Assembly: GCA_028583685.1 (NCBI GenBank) | Contig: JAMXIF010001183.1 | Coordinates: 14,986,900 to 15,050,899, forward strand | DNA: 64,000 bases | Source: Petaurus breviceps papuanus | Lineage: Eukaryota > Chordata > Mammalia > Diprotodontia > Petauridae | Direction of reading: 5' to 3' | Shown: positions 10,505 through 19,311 of the stretch, piece by piece | Layout of the letters: the number at the start of each line of letters is the position of its first letter | Numbering within the stretch: position 1 is the stretch's first letter | Notes under the pieces: model-generated | Databases searched by the model: none | The model's input: the letters and a program-made list of their open reading frames with translations, nothing else | What the model was told of the DNA's origin: nothing | Made by a program: the position numbers and the translations under genes

Positions 10505-10600
10505 TATGAATGCTCTAGGCACAATGGATAGGCTCTGGGGATACAAAAAAAAAAACATTTCCTATCTGCAAGGAGCTTAAACAGGAGAGACAACATATAC
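10505..10600 (-). mobile_element. L2 LINE 3' end (antisense)
   Basis: CTCTAGGCACAATGGATAGG, CTCTGGGGATACAAAAA and CTGCAAGGAGCTTAAACAGG are the reverse-complement L2 terminus. Confidence 0.6.
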
Positions 10601-10624
10601 ATGTGGAGGAACTTACCAGACATT

Positions 10625-10880
10625 CAGGAAGTGGCACAGTGACCAAGTGGCAGATTTGGAGTCAGGAAGACCTATATATAAATCCTGCCCTCTTTATTTG
10701 TTGTGGGATCCTGGGTAAGTCACTTTTTTTTATTCTCTCAGTCTCAGTTTCTTCATCTATGAAATGAGGATAATAACACCTACCTCAAAAGGCTGTTAGG
10801 AAGATCTAATGAAGTAACATAAGTAAAATGATTTATAATACTTTAAGCACTTCCTAAATGTTTATTATTGTTATTATTTA
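10625..10880 (+). mobile_element. MIR/MON1-like CORE-SINE
   Basis: TTTGGAGTCAGGAAGACCTA, CTCAGTTTCTTCATCTATGA, GGATAATAACACCTACCTC and the 3' end AATGTTTATTATTGTTATTA give a near full-length element. Confidence 0.8.
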
Positions 10881-10902
10881 TATGAAGTTTGTTTGGGGGG
10901 AA

Positions 10903-11158
10903 GTTACCAGCTAGGTGGTATAATGGTTAGAGCACAAGGCTTAGAGTTAGGAAGACTCATCTTCCCAAATTAGAATTTGGCCTCAGACACTTACTAGATG
11001 CATGACCCAGTTTGTTTGTCAGTTAACCCTGTTTGATTTGGTTTCCTCATTTGTAAAATGAGCTGGAGAAGAAAATGGCAAACTACTCCAGTAGCTTTGC
11101 CAAGAAAATCTTAATAGGGTCACAAAGAATCTAACATGATTGATACTCTGAAAAACAA
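10903..11158 (+). mobile_element. MAR1-type long SINE
   Basis: CCAGCTAGGTGGTATAATGG head, CTCAGACACTTACTAGATGC, AAATGAGCTGGAGAAGAAAA and AAGAAAATCTTAATAGGGTC tail. It lies directly after the MON1-like SINE. Confidence 0.85.
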
Positions 11159-11339
11159 ACCAGTAGTTCAGAAGACCTAGAAAGACTTCACAAAGAAAAC
11201 AGTACTAGAGATGAATTCTGAGAAAGGAATATGATTTCTTCATATTAATCAATATGATATGTATAATGAATATACTAATAATTCAGATTTCTTAAGAATT
11301 TCCTCCTCTACCTTGTGAGTTGGACTTATATTGAAGCTT

Positions 11340-11780
11340 GAAATGATCCATCACACCTTGAGAACAAAACCACAACCACTACATTCTTATGCCTGTGTAC
11401 CTTAAGTGAAGGGAATCAGACAGTAGAACTTCACTTATCACAGAACTCTGATCCTGTGACCTACCAAGTAGTGACCCCCAAAGACTTGAACAATATTGCT
11501 TCCACAGGACTCCAAAATTGTTGTACTGTCTTCCACTTGTGGGGTTATCATGGGAAACTATTCAAGCCCTGCAACATGAGTAATCCACCTTCACTCCTAC
11601 CTTCCCACTTGTGATTTATGTATATAATCTCTGTCTTCATTGCAGCAAGATGGCATCTGATCAGCAGAATTCCCTATTTTCAAATTTATTCCTCATAATG
11701 AAACTAATTAATTAAATAACTACCTGATTACTGGCACTTTGTCTCTGGTCTGCTGTTTCATCATTCTCAGGTTAGAGAGT
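11340..11780 (+). mobile_element. Possible old LTR (repeat family C, sense copy)
   Basis: Partner of the antisense copy at 4090-4345. The right half has a TATA-like TGTATATAATCT (11620-11631), an ATTAAATA signal near 11712, then CTTTGTCTCTGGTCTGCTG and TCATTCTCA. That order suits the TATA-R-U5 part of a mammalian ERV3/ERVL-type LTR. Neither end nor a target duplication could be fixed. The fossil is degraded. Confidence 0.4.
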
Positions 11781-11819
11781 GGCTCAGAAAAATACAATTC
11801 TGAACTAAAGATTCTAAAA

Positions 11820-12630
11820 ACTGGTATGTATTGGGGGAGAGGGAGGGTAGTCAAAGCAAAGGCAAGGAGACAGGAAATGAAGTGCCACCAATACAAAGGC
11901 CAGATTAACTAAACTATAGAATGTGTGAAGGGTAGTAATGTATTTTTTAATAAGAAAGTTAGGTTGGAGCCATGGTATATAGTGTTTTAAATTCTAAACA
12001 AAAAAGTTTGTGTTTATTCCTAGAGGTAATAGAAAGCTACTGGAGTGGATTAAGAGAATAATATATATATATAGTTTAGGAAAGTCTCTTTATTGGCTAT
12101 TTGGAGAATGGGTTGGCATAGAGGGAAACTCAAGGTAGTCAGACCAATTAGAAGGTTTTTGTGATGTTCAAGTGAGAGGTGTTGACTACCTAAATTAGGG
12201 TAATGACTGTATGGGTGATGAGAAAGGATTCAATTATGAAATATTGTGGAGGTAGAAATGACAACAGTTGGCAACTGACTGGGGAGAGTAAGTATGAGAA
12301 GTGAAGTATGATAAGGGATTATAAACCTAGGTATTGGGAAGGACAAGGATTTGGGGGAAATGATAAATGTTTTGTTTGGGACATGTTGAGTTTGAAATAT
12401 CCCTAGAATATATTGTCTGAAAAATCCAAGCAGTTGGTAATGGAGAACCAGAGTTGAGGAAAGAGACTGGGACTAGATCTGTAGATCTGGGATTTATCTG
12501 AGTAGACATGATTGATCATTGAATACAAGGGATTTGGGGAGATTGCCAAGGGACAGAATACAGAGAAAAAAATATTAGGGGACTCAGGACAGAGCCCAGA
12601 GGTACAATCACAGATAGGCAATGTGATTTA
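11820..12630 (-). mobile_element. L2/CR1-clade LINE ORF2 fragment (antisense)
   Basis: Same landmarks as the copy at 826-2200: GAGGTAATAGAAAGCTACTG, TTTGGGACATGTTGAGTTTG, GATTTATCTGAGTAGACATG (where the minus strand would encode YADD) and GACTCAGGACAGAGCCCAGA. Minus-strand open frames at 12327-12509 and 12403-12621 are short remains of its coding region. Confidence 0.75.
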
Positions 12631-12639
12631 TGCAACATG

Positions 12640-13184
12640 CTCCCTCAAAAGAGAATAAAGAGAGTCTAAAAGGTAGGAGGGAATAAAAGGCACTTGTCTT
12701 CCCAGAACCTAAGGATATCTCTGCCTTTATGATTTATGTATAGCCAGCAAATCCCTTTAGGTTTTGAGGTCCCTGAAATTTACTAAATCTTCACTCCCAA
12801 TATATCTACCCATGGTTGGGGGCAAGGGAGAGAATGTCTTCTAATACGAGTCTAGATTGTGTGGTACCCACCCCTAGGACAAAGGCAGACAGATTCTTCC
12901 TAGTGAGATGATTTTAATCTTTCATTTCTTTCTTTTGTGCATGTATATGCTTATGTTTCATTTTGGTTTTGAATTTTTTTGTTCAGATAACCTAAGAAGG
13001 GCTGAGGGTGGGGTGGGTGATTAAAATGAAAGTTAGAGGAGTTTGGGGGTAATGTGTTACTACTATTACTACTATCATTACTACTACAACTACTATTACT
13101 ATCATTACTACTGCTACTGCTACTACTATTACTACTATGGTTGTTGCCACTGCTGCTACTACCTGGTAAACCTTCCCTTCTCCC
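12640..13184. other. Unassigned stretch ending in a trinucleotide repeat
   Basis: No gene recognised in 12640-13050. The 3' part is the imperfect ACT/ATT array listed separately. Confidence 0.5.
13055..13165. repeat. Imperfect (ACT/ATT/GCT)n trinucleotide array
   Basis: About 110 bases of triplets in register (ACTACTATTACTACT, then GCTACTGCTACT). This yields a leucine-rich open frame on plus (13054-13329) and a valine/isoleucine-rich one on minus (12992-13300). Both are low-complexity artefacts. Confidence 0.9.
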
Positions 13185-13565
13185 AGACAGGTTAAGCCAG
13201 GTTGAGGGTAACCAAAGGCCTCAAACCATGGGTAAATTAGAGGGGTGTCTACCTCAAGTATGTGAAGATTCCTCCCTGTGGAATAGGAAAATGAGACCAA
13301 TTGGTTCCAATGACCATGAAAGGGGCTAAAGTAGGCACTGGGAGTGCTCAGAGCTCAATTAGACATCAGAGAAGTCAAAGTCATCTGCTGCAACCTGGGT
13401 CATTTCCAGTCATCTTGACTTTTTCTTGCCATTGGACTTCAATGACTCTGGAAGACAGAATGAGGTTGATGACTTTGTGCAACTCTGCCTCACTTTAAAT
13501 TCAATAATTCACAAATCAAGACATCACCCCATGATGTTATTGATCCTCTTCAAAAAGGAAATATG
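13185..13565 (+). repeat. Interspersed repeat family X, copy 1
   Basis: CAGGTTAAGCCAGGTTGAGG, GTCATCTGCTGCAACCTGGG, CTTGCCATTGGACTTCAATG, TCTGCCTCACTTTAAATTC and ATCACCCCATGATGTTATTG. The reverse complement of 15002-15390 matches it throughout. I recall this sequence as a common marsupial repeat, possibly an RTE-type LINE 3' end, but the class is not certain. The open frame at 13301-13498 is inside it. Confidence 0.75.
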
Positions 13566-15001
13566 AGTAACTATTTTTATCTCATGTGCTCCACCAGACC
13601 ATGCTGTCAGCTACAGAAGAGAAGTCAATAAAAATTTAGACCTTGTCTTTTCTTAGGGATGTGGAGAGTTTGATGGTTCTCACAACCACTGTAAACTCCT
13701 GTAGACCGCCCCCCCCCCCCACACACACCTCTTGCCCTCTTTTACAAGGGAGGTGCCTATGATAGAGTGAAAGAGAGCACAGGCTATTTGACTCCATCAT
13801 ATATAATGGGTGCAATATCATCCATGAGGTAAATATACTCCCTAGTTCCTAAGTCAAGGTGACCCAGTTACCTTCACTCCAGGTTCCTTAAGGCTGATGC
13901 TAAAGTGTATTAGCCTTAGGTAGGAGGAGAAGGGAACTGTACTATGGATAAGACCCAAGGTACTGTTTAGCCTGTCCTATTAAGCACCATTTCCACTTGA
14001 TTGGGTATGGAGGTAACTGTGCTTAGCACTTTCAAAGATAATTTCTCTCACCCAGATCACCTGAGGATTTCTGTGCAAAGTCCAGTGCCTTCCACTTTTC
14101 CATACTTTCAGTTTTTTAAAAGGGCTTGGCAGGCAGAGAATTTGGCCTTCAAGTAAGGCCAGAGAAAGCACCTTGTTATGCCAAAGGTCCATAGGTAGAA
14201 AGTACCTATAATATGTTGTTTAGAGACTCTATAAGACATATTTGGGGGGGGGTGGATGCTTTGATTATAAAATAATTGTGGAGAGTAAGACTATCAGGAA
14301 TGTTATCTGTCAACCAGCACTAAAATTGGGGATGGGGAATGTATTTGTACCAGAAGCTGAAAAGTCTTAACAGAGGCGATAAGGGAATTGGTACTTACAG
14401 GGACAAAAGGAGCTGTTTAACTGGGAAAATAATATCTAAAAATTTAATAGATTTACTAGGCCATCGATTTTGTGTAGGGCCACCACTAGACTCATATTTC
14501 TAAAACAAGCACAGAAGATAGTGAGGTCCTGAGTCGGTACAGTATTCTGTTAGGGTCTTAAGGTTGCTTCAGATCATATATGTTTACTGATCTCAAAATC
14601 CTATCATCATATCTATTTATCAAAACAATCTAAGGCTTGAAATTCCAGAGTATAGTTCAAGGAAGGGCTGACCACCAGGAAACAGAAACAGGACAATCTG
14701 GGAGTCAGCAGAAGACAGGAAAACAAATCAGTTTCATCAGGGGAAATACAATAAGAAAGGTAGGACAGGGAAGGTTGATGGGAAAAAGTGCTCTCGGGGT
14801 CTGATGCAAAAGGGCACCAAGTTCAGTAAAAACTGGTAAGGTTTTGGTTTTGGGGGGTTTTTATAGGGCTGTTATAGGGTGAAAAAGGACCAGGCATTCT
14901 GGGAAGAGAATGGAGATCCAGGGCATAATGGGCAGATTAAAGTTCAGGAACTGATGCTGATTCTTGGGTAGGTAAAACCTTAAGTAACAACTGTTGATCT
15001 T
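13566..15001. other. Unassigned single-copy-looking DNA
   Basis: About 1.4 kb between the two inverted family X copies. No gene or confident repeat seen. A C-run followed by CA lies at 13708-13727 and a G-run near 14245. Open frames at 13636-13821 and 13980-14192 (minus) have no recognisable domain. Confidence 0.5.
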
Positions 15002-15390
15002 CATTTATCCTTCATTTTCAAAGAGGACCAATGACATCATGGGGTGATATCTTGACTTGCAAGCTAATTGGATTTAAGTGAGGCAGAGTTATACAAAGTC
15101 AATAGCCTCACTCTCTTCCAGTCATCAAAGTCCAGTGGCAAGAAAAAAGTCAAAATGACTGGAAATGGCCCAGGGTGCAGCAGATGACCTTGATTTCTCC
15201 AGTATCTGACCAAACTCTAGATACTCCACAACATCTGCTTCAGTCACTTTCATGACTATTGGAACAAATTGTTCTCATCTACCTATTCTACTGGGAGAAA
15301 TCTCCACATGCTTCGGATAGACACTCCTCTGTCTCACAGATGGGTTTGAGACTTCTTGCTTACTCTCAACCTGGTTTAGCCCATCTGGAA
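15002..15390 (-). repeat. Interspersed repeat family X, copy 2 (inverted)
   Basis: Reverse complement of copy 1 at 13185-13565. It has CATCATGGGGTGATATCTTG, AAGTGAGGCAGAGTTATAC, AGTCCAGTGGCAAGAAAAAA, GCAGCAGATGACCTTG and CTCAACCTGGTTTAGCCCAT. The copies lie about 1.4 kb apart in opposite orientation. Confidence 0.75.
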
Positions 15391-15639
15391 GAGAAGATAG
15401 TTTTATTGGGGTGTGACTACTGAACATGGTATAGCTTCTTGGAATGACTGATATTCAAATTCTCTGCTAAAGGAAAAGGGGTTTTTGACTTTTACTGCAG
15501 GTCTTACTTTCATAACCTGAATCCTGGGATTTAAGCCTTTCTGAGGCCTCTTCTCATTTATTGGGATAGGGAGACTTCTGAAGTCATCTTCTTATCTTTG
15601 TACCTTAATGTCATATAACTTTCTTCTACATATGGTATA

Positions 15640-15880
15640 ATGTGGCAAATACTAAGCTGTTCTCTCACCCCAAAAATATACCCACTATTTTCTCACATCT
15701 GTGACTTTGTCCATGTTGTACTTACTCCTGGATTACCTTCCCTCCTCTTTTTTCCCCTCCAGCAGAATGGAAAATTCTTGAGCAAGGGGGCCTGTTTTGA
15801 AATATTATTTTTGTATTTCCAGTGATGGTTCATTTCATATGTAGTAGGTGTTTAACATTTTTTTTAATTGAATTCAATGG
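15640..15880 (+). mobile_element. L2 LINE 3' end
   Basis: CATGTTGTACTTACTCCTGG, AATTCTTGAGCAAGGGGGCC, TTTTTGTATTTCCAGTGATG and ATGTAGTAGGTGTTTAACAT form the L2 3' terminus in sense. The open frame at 15640-15825 is derived from it. Confidence 0.65.
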
Positions 15881-15884
15881 ACTT

Positions 15885-16165
15885 TTCCTATTGAATTCTT
15901 CCCCATATTTTAAAGCCTTAGCTCAGATGGAAACTCCATTAATTCTTTTCTGATCCTGCTTCTTGGTGACAAACTTCCTCCAGGGTTCAAATAACACTTT
16001 TTGACATTTCTCAAATATTCTTATCAATTAATATAGTCTTACAAGTATATTTTTCTGTACTAGAAAGAAATCTCCACAAAGGCAGAGAAGGGAACCCTAA
16101 ATCAAATTTCTTCCCCAGCCCCCAATACAATGTTATAATAATATTTGTTGAATTGAATTGAAACC
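15885..16165 (+). mobile_element. L2 LINE 3' end, second fragment
   Basis: Starts with TTAGCTCAGATGGAAACTCC and TTTCTGATCCTGCTTCTTGG, and ends at CCCCAATACAATG..TAATATTTGTTGAATTGAAT. It follows another L2 3' end in the same orientation, so two insertions or a duplication are both possible. Confidence 0.6.
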
Positions 16166-16915
16166 ACAAAAGGAAATAGAAAACTGAGGCAATTCTCTGG
16201 ATGATTCAGGATGGAAACTAAAATAAAGTTTGAAAGTTACAAACAAAAAACCCCACAAAAACACCTCCACTGAGAAAAATTCTGGACAAAGCAAGTTTTG
16301 TGAGTTATGGATTTTTGCCTCCTCTTTCTACTTTGCATGTGTAAACACAGATTAGCTTTGAATTCAATGGGTTTAATTGATTCCTGCTGCCTTCTTATTT
16401 TAAGAACAGCTCTATTTTATGGGAACCTCCCTTACTTAAAGCTTTCTGTTTATTCATTTTGTTCCTTTCCACTTTTACTCAGCACTTTCATTCATTCCTA
16501 TTCTTTTTCTTTTTCCTTTTCCATTTGCTTGTTGCCTCTACAATTGTAAAGTAATGACTCAGAGGTTCAAACAAACAAATCAGCTCAACTCTAAAGTGAA
16601 GTCATCTCTTAAGCAATTACTATTCAGACAAAGCCAAAGAGAGAAGATACAAAAAAAAAAAAAAAAAACAACCCAGCACTTGAGATACCTTTCCTCCTCC
16701 TACAAGAAAGCTTCCAAAGCTACATGATCAGGAATATGCAAACTGAGATTTGATATAGGCAGGATTATCAGCATTATCTCAGTGTGAGAAAGAAAAAGGA
16801 AACCAACATGGGTCACATTCACATTGGGCAGGTCACTTTTGATTTTTTCTAAGCTTTGGAAAGGTAAAGTGGATGAAATGAAAAGAAAAACAAACTCCAA
16901 TGTGCATGCAAGGAA
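16166..16915. other. Unassigned stretch
   Basis: No gene recognised. An A-run of about 19 bases lies at 16651-16669 without a recognisable SINE body in front of it. The open frame at 16307-16549 is hydrophobic, with no known domain. Confidence 0.5.
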
Positions 16916-16919
16916 AAGG

Positions 16920-17455
16920 AAGAAGGAAGGAAGGAAGGAAGGAAGGAAGGAAGGAAGGAAGGAANNNNNNNNNNNNNNNNNNNNNNNNNNNNNNNNNNNN
17001 NNNNNNNNNNNNNNNNNNNNNNNNNNNNNNNNNNNNNNNNNNNNNNNNNNNNNNNNNNNNNNNNNNNNNNNNNNNNNNNNNNNNNNNNNNNNNNNNNNNN
17101 NNNNNNNNNNNNNNNNNNNNNNNNNNNNNNNNNNNNNNNNNNNNNNNNNNNNNNNNNNNNNNNNNNNNNNNNNNNNNNNNNNNNNNNNNNNNNNNNNNNN
17201 NNNNNNNNNNNNNNNNNNNNNNNNNNNNNNNNNNNNNNNNNNNNNNNNNNNNNNNNNNNNNNNNNNNNNNNNNNNNNNNNNNNNNNNNNNNNNNNNNNNN
17301 NNNNNNNNNNNNNNNNNNNNNNNNNNNNNNNNNNNNNNNNNNNNNNNNNNNNNNNNNNNNNNNNGGAGGAAGGGAGGGAGGAAGGGAGGAAGGAAGGAGG
17401 GAGGGAGGAAGGGAGGAAGGAAGGAAGGGAAGGAGGGAGGGAGGGAGGAAGGAAT
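16920..17455. repeat. (GGAA)n microsatellite with 400-base assembly gap
   Basis: GGAA units run up to 16964. N fills 16965-17364 (exactly 400), then impure GGAA/GGGA units continue to about 17452. The five long open frames that cross this region (16700-17636, both strands) exist only because N is read as X. They are not genes. Confidence 0.95.
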
Positions 17456-17915
17456 TCCATACCAAGGAAGAAGAGAGGGAGGGAGAGAGGAGAACCAGAG
17501 AGAGGGAGAGAGACATGAGCCAGACATAGTGAGAAGAACTGAATTTTAGACCAAACTCCATCACTCTGCTTCCTCTCCATCCAGACCTCCTTGGTTTCAC
17601 TTCTGAAAGGACTGTAGTGAATATTGTAATCAACAAATAAATTTTATTGATTCTTTACACCAAAATTTCCTTCAGTATTCCTCTTCTCCTGCCCCCAGAA
17701 GCCATCCCACCTAACAAATAATATTCTAAGGGAAAAAAAGAAAAAGAAAAGAAAATCAGCAAAACCCATCTGCACAGACTTCTATTCATGTAAGCCTTCT
17801 AAGATGCTCATAAAATTTGGAAATCTACCCATTTTTAAACTACTACATTTTACCCCATGATAGCTTCCAGATTTTTTGTTCTTTGTGGGCATTTGCTTCT
17901 AGAGATTCACATTAG
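17456..17915. other. Unassigned stretch
   Basis: A GA-rich shoulder of the microsatellite, then ordinary AT-rich DNA. No gene or repeat recognised. Confidence 0.5.
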
Positions 17916-18490
17916 TGTTGAGGTTCAGGGACACCCCAAAATGTTGAGGTGCGTGGTGTATGTGTGGCAAGGTCATCTCCAAAGAATTCACTCAGGCCGC
18001 CTCCAAATGAAGTAAAGCCATTTATTTCAGGCAACATAACACACCAAGCAGGTTCCTCTGTCCTTTAAAGGAGATGCAGCTAAAGGGGGTGGGGGGTGGA
18101 ACAGCTTTTTAAGAGAGACAGTGTCCCAAGGGAGATAGACACTTAAGGGAGAAGGCTTCCTAAGGGAGATGTCAACTAGCCAGGAGAAGCTAGGGATTCT
18201 TATAGAGGAAAACCTGCCATGGGTCCCCCATCCATAGTAACATGTAATAGGAAGAGAAAGGCAGACAAGAAGGTGAGGTAACCAGGGACACATGTGCAAG
18301 GGGGCGGGGTAAGTTCAGAATTTTGAGCATATCTAGACACATCATTATTCCACTGTGCAACCCATTTGCCACCCTGTTAATTTCCATATTTCATTTACCT
18401 TTTACTTGAATCTCATTATCTCCTAAAGTGTCTTTAAGTTGTACTTAAAATACTGGGATTTTCTTAGACAAGTGTATTTGAATCTCAACA
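17916..18490 (-). mobile_element. LTR (endogenous retrovirus family B), minus strand, fossil
   Basis: 575-bp element with inverted ends TGTTGAGGTTC and GAATCTCAACA. On the minus strand an AATAAA lies near 18020, with a U5-like end beyond it. Just outside the minus-strand start (plus 18491-18505) is a purine-rich tract on the minus strand, GAAGGGGGAGA, which looks like a polypurine tract. It is therefore more likely a 3' LTR with a little adjoining internal sequence than a solo LTR. No target duplication was found. Minus open frames at 18027-18299 and 18190-18387 are inside it and have no gene-like content. Confidence 0.7.
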
Positions 18491-18805
18491 TCTCCCCCTT
18501 CAAGAAGCAGGCACCCAAATTCATTTGGGAAAAAGGGCAAGGGCCATGCATTCTTCATTAATGGACTCTATTTTTAAATTTAATTACATCTAATTTTAAA
18601 TGGATTTAAAAAAAAAAACCTGCCTTGTTCCTTTCATTTGACTTGCTTACTGAATTTCATAGTTTCTGAAGCACCAAATCAATCCATACCATGTGTTTCC
18701 TCTATGTGTTCTATAATATTCAGAAAAAAATGATTCACTTATGTGATGAGGAACCACTTATTTAATTTTTAAATACTGTTTTTACATTGGTACACCAAGA
18801 GGGTC
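18491..18805 (-). mobile_element. Possible 3' internal remnant of the family B element
   Basis: Starts with the polypurine-like tract on the minus strand. The rest is AT-rich and shows no recognisable retroviral domain. It ends at the class II element that begins at 18806. The assignment is inferred from position only. Confidence 0.35.
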
Positions 18806-19311
18806 TGAAGGGAGACAAAACATCTGATCCAGGAATGAGACTGGTCCTTGATAAGTTAGCTCTGGGTTTTTCAGTGATGTGACCAGTCTGTACTATCCCA
18901 TCCTGGTTTTCTCTGTGATGTGGCTGTAAATCAAAGCCTTCCTGATATCCTGAGATTCAGGGCTCTGGCTTGTTCTGGGATTCTGGCCAGAAGATGTTAG
19001 CTGCCTTTTATGATTATTATACATTTTTAGATACTATTCATTGGGTATGGAAACAACAAGGACATGATTACCATCAAGACCTACTTGACTTCACTATCTG
19101 GCATTTTGAAACTGAACAAAGCAGTATTAAAAAGTCTAGTGATATATAGTTACCTTCTTTGTCTCATTACTCTATAAAAACCTTGTTCATGGTATCAATA
19201 AATGGATTGCATTGACAATCTCACCTGGCCCACAATTTATTCTGCACTTCCACAGTCTTGTGTGTCCTTTTAAAGCTGGCATAAGAAATCACTTAGAGTG
19301 AGCTCTGTAAG
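18806..19311 (+). repeat. 5' LTR of the class II element
   Basis: Aligns along its whole length with 25256-25760 at about 90 percent by hand count. It has a TATA-like CTCTATAAAAACC (19171-19183) and an AATAAA (19197-19202) about 25 bases downstream, in sense orientation. The TGG at 19312 may begin a primer-binding site, but the following bases match no tRNA that I can name with confidence. Confidence 0.85.

Noticed and set aside
16700-17636. Five overlapping open frames of 209-275 aa on both strands
   Set aside because: They exist only because 400 N are read through and because the flanking GGAA repeat lacks stops. The visible ends are low-complexity K/E/G/R or S/F/L/P.
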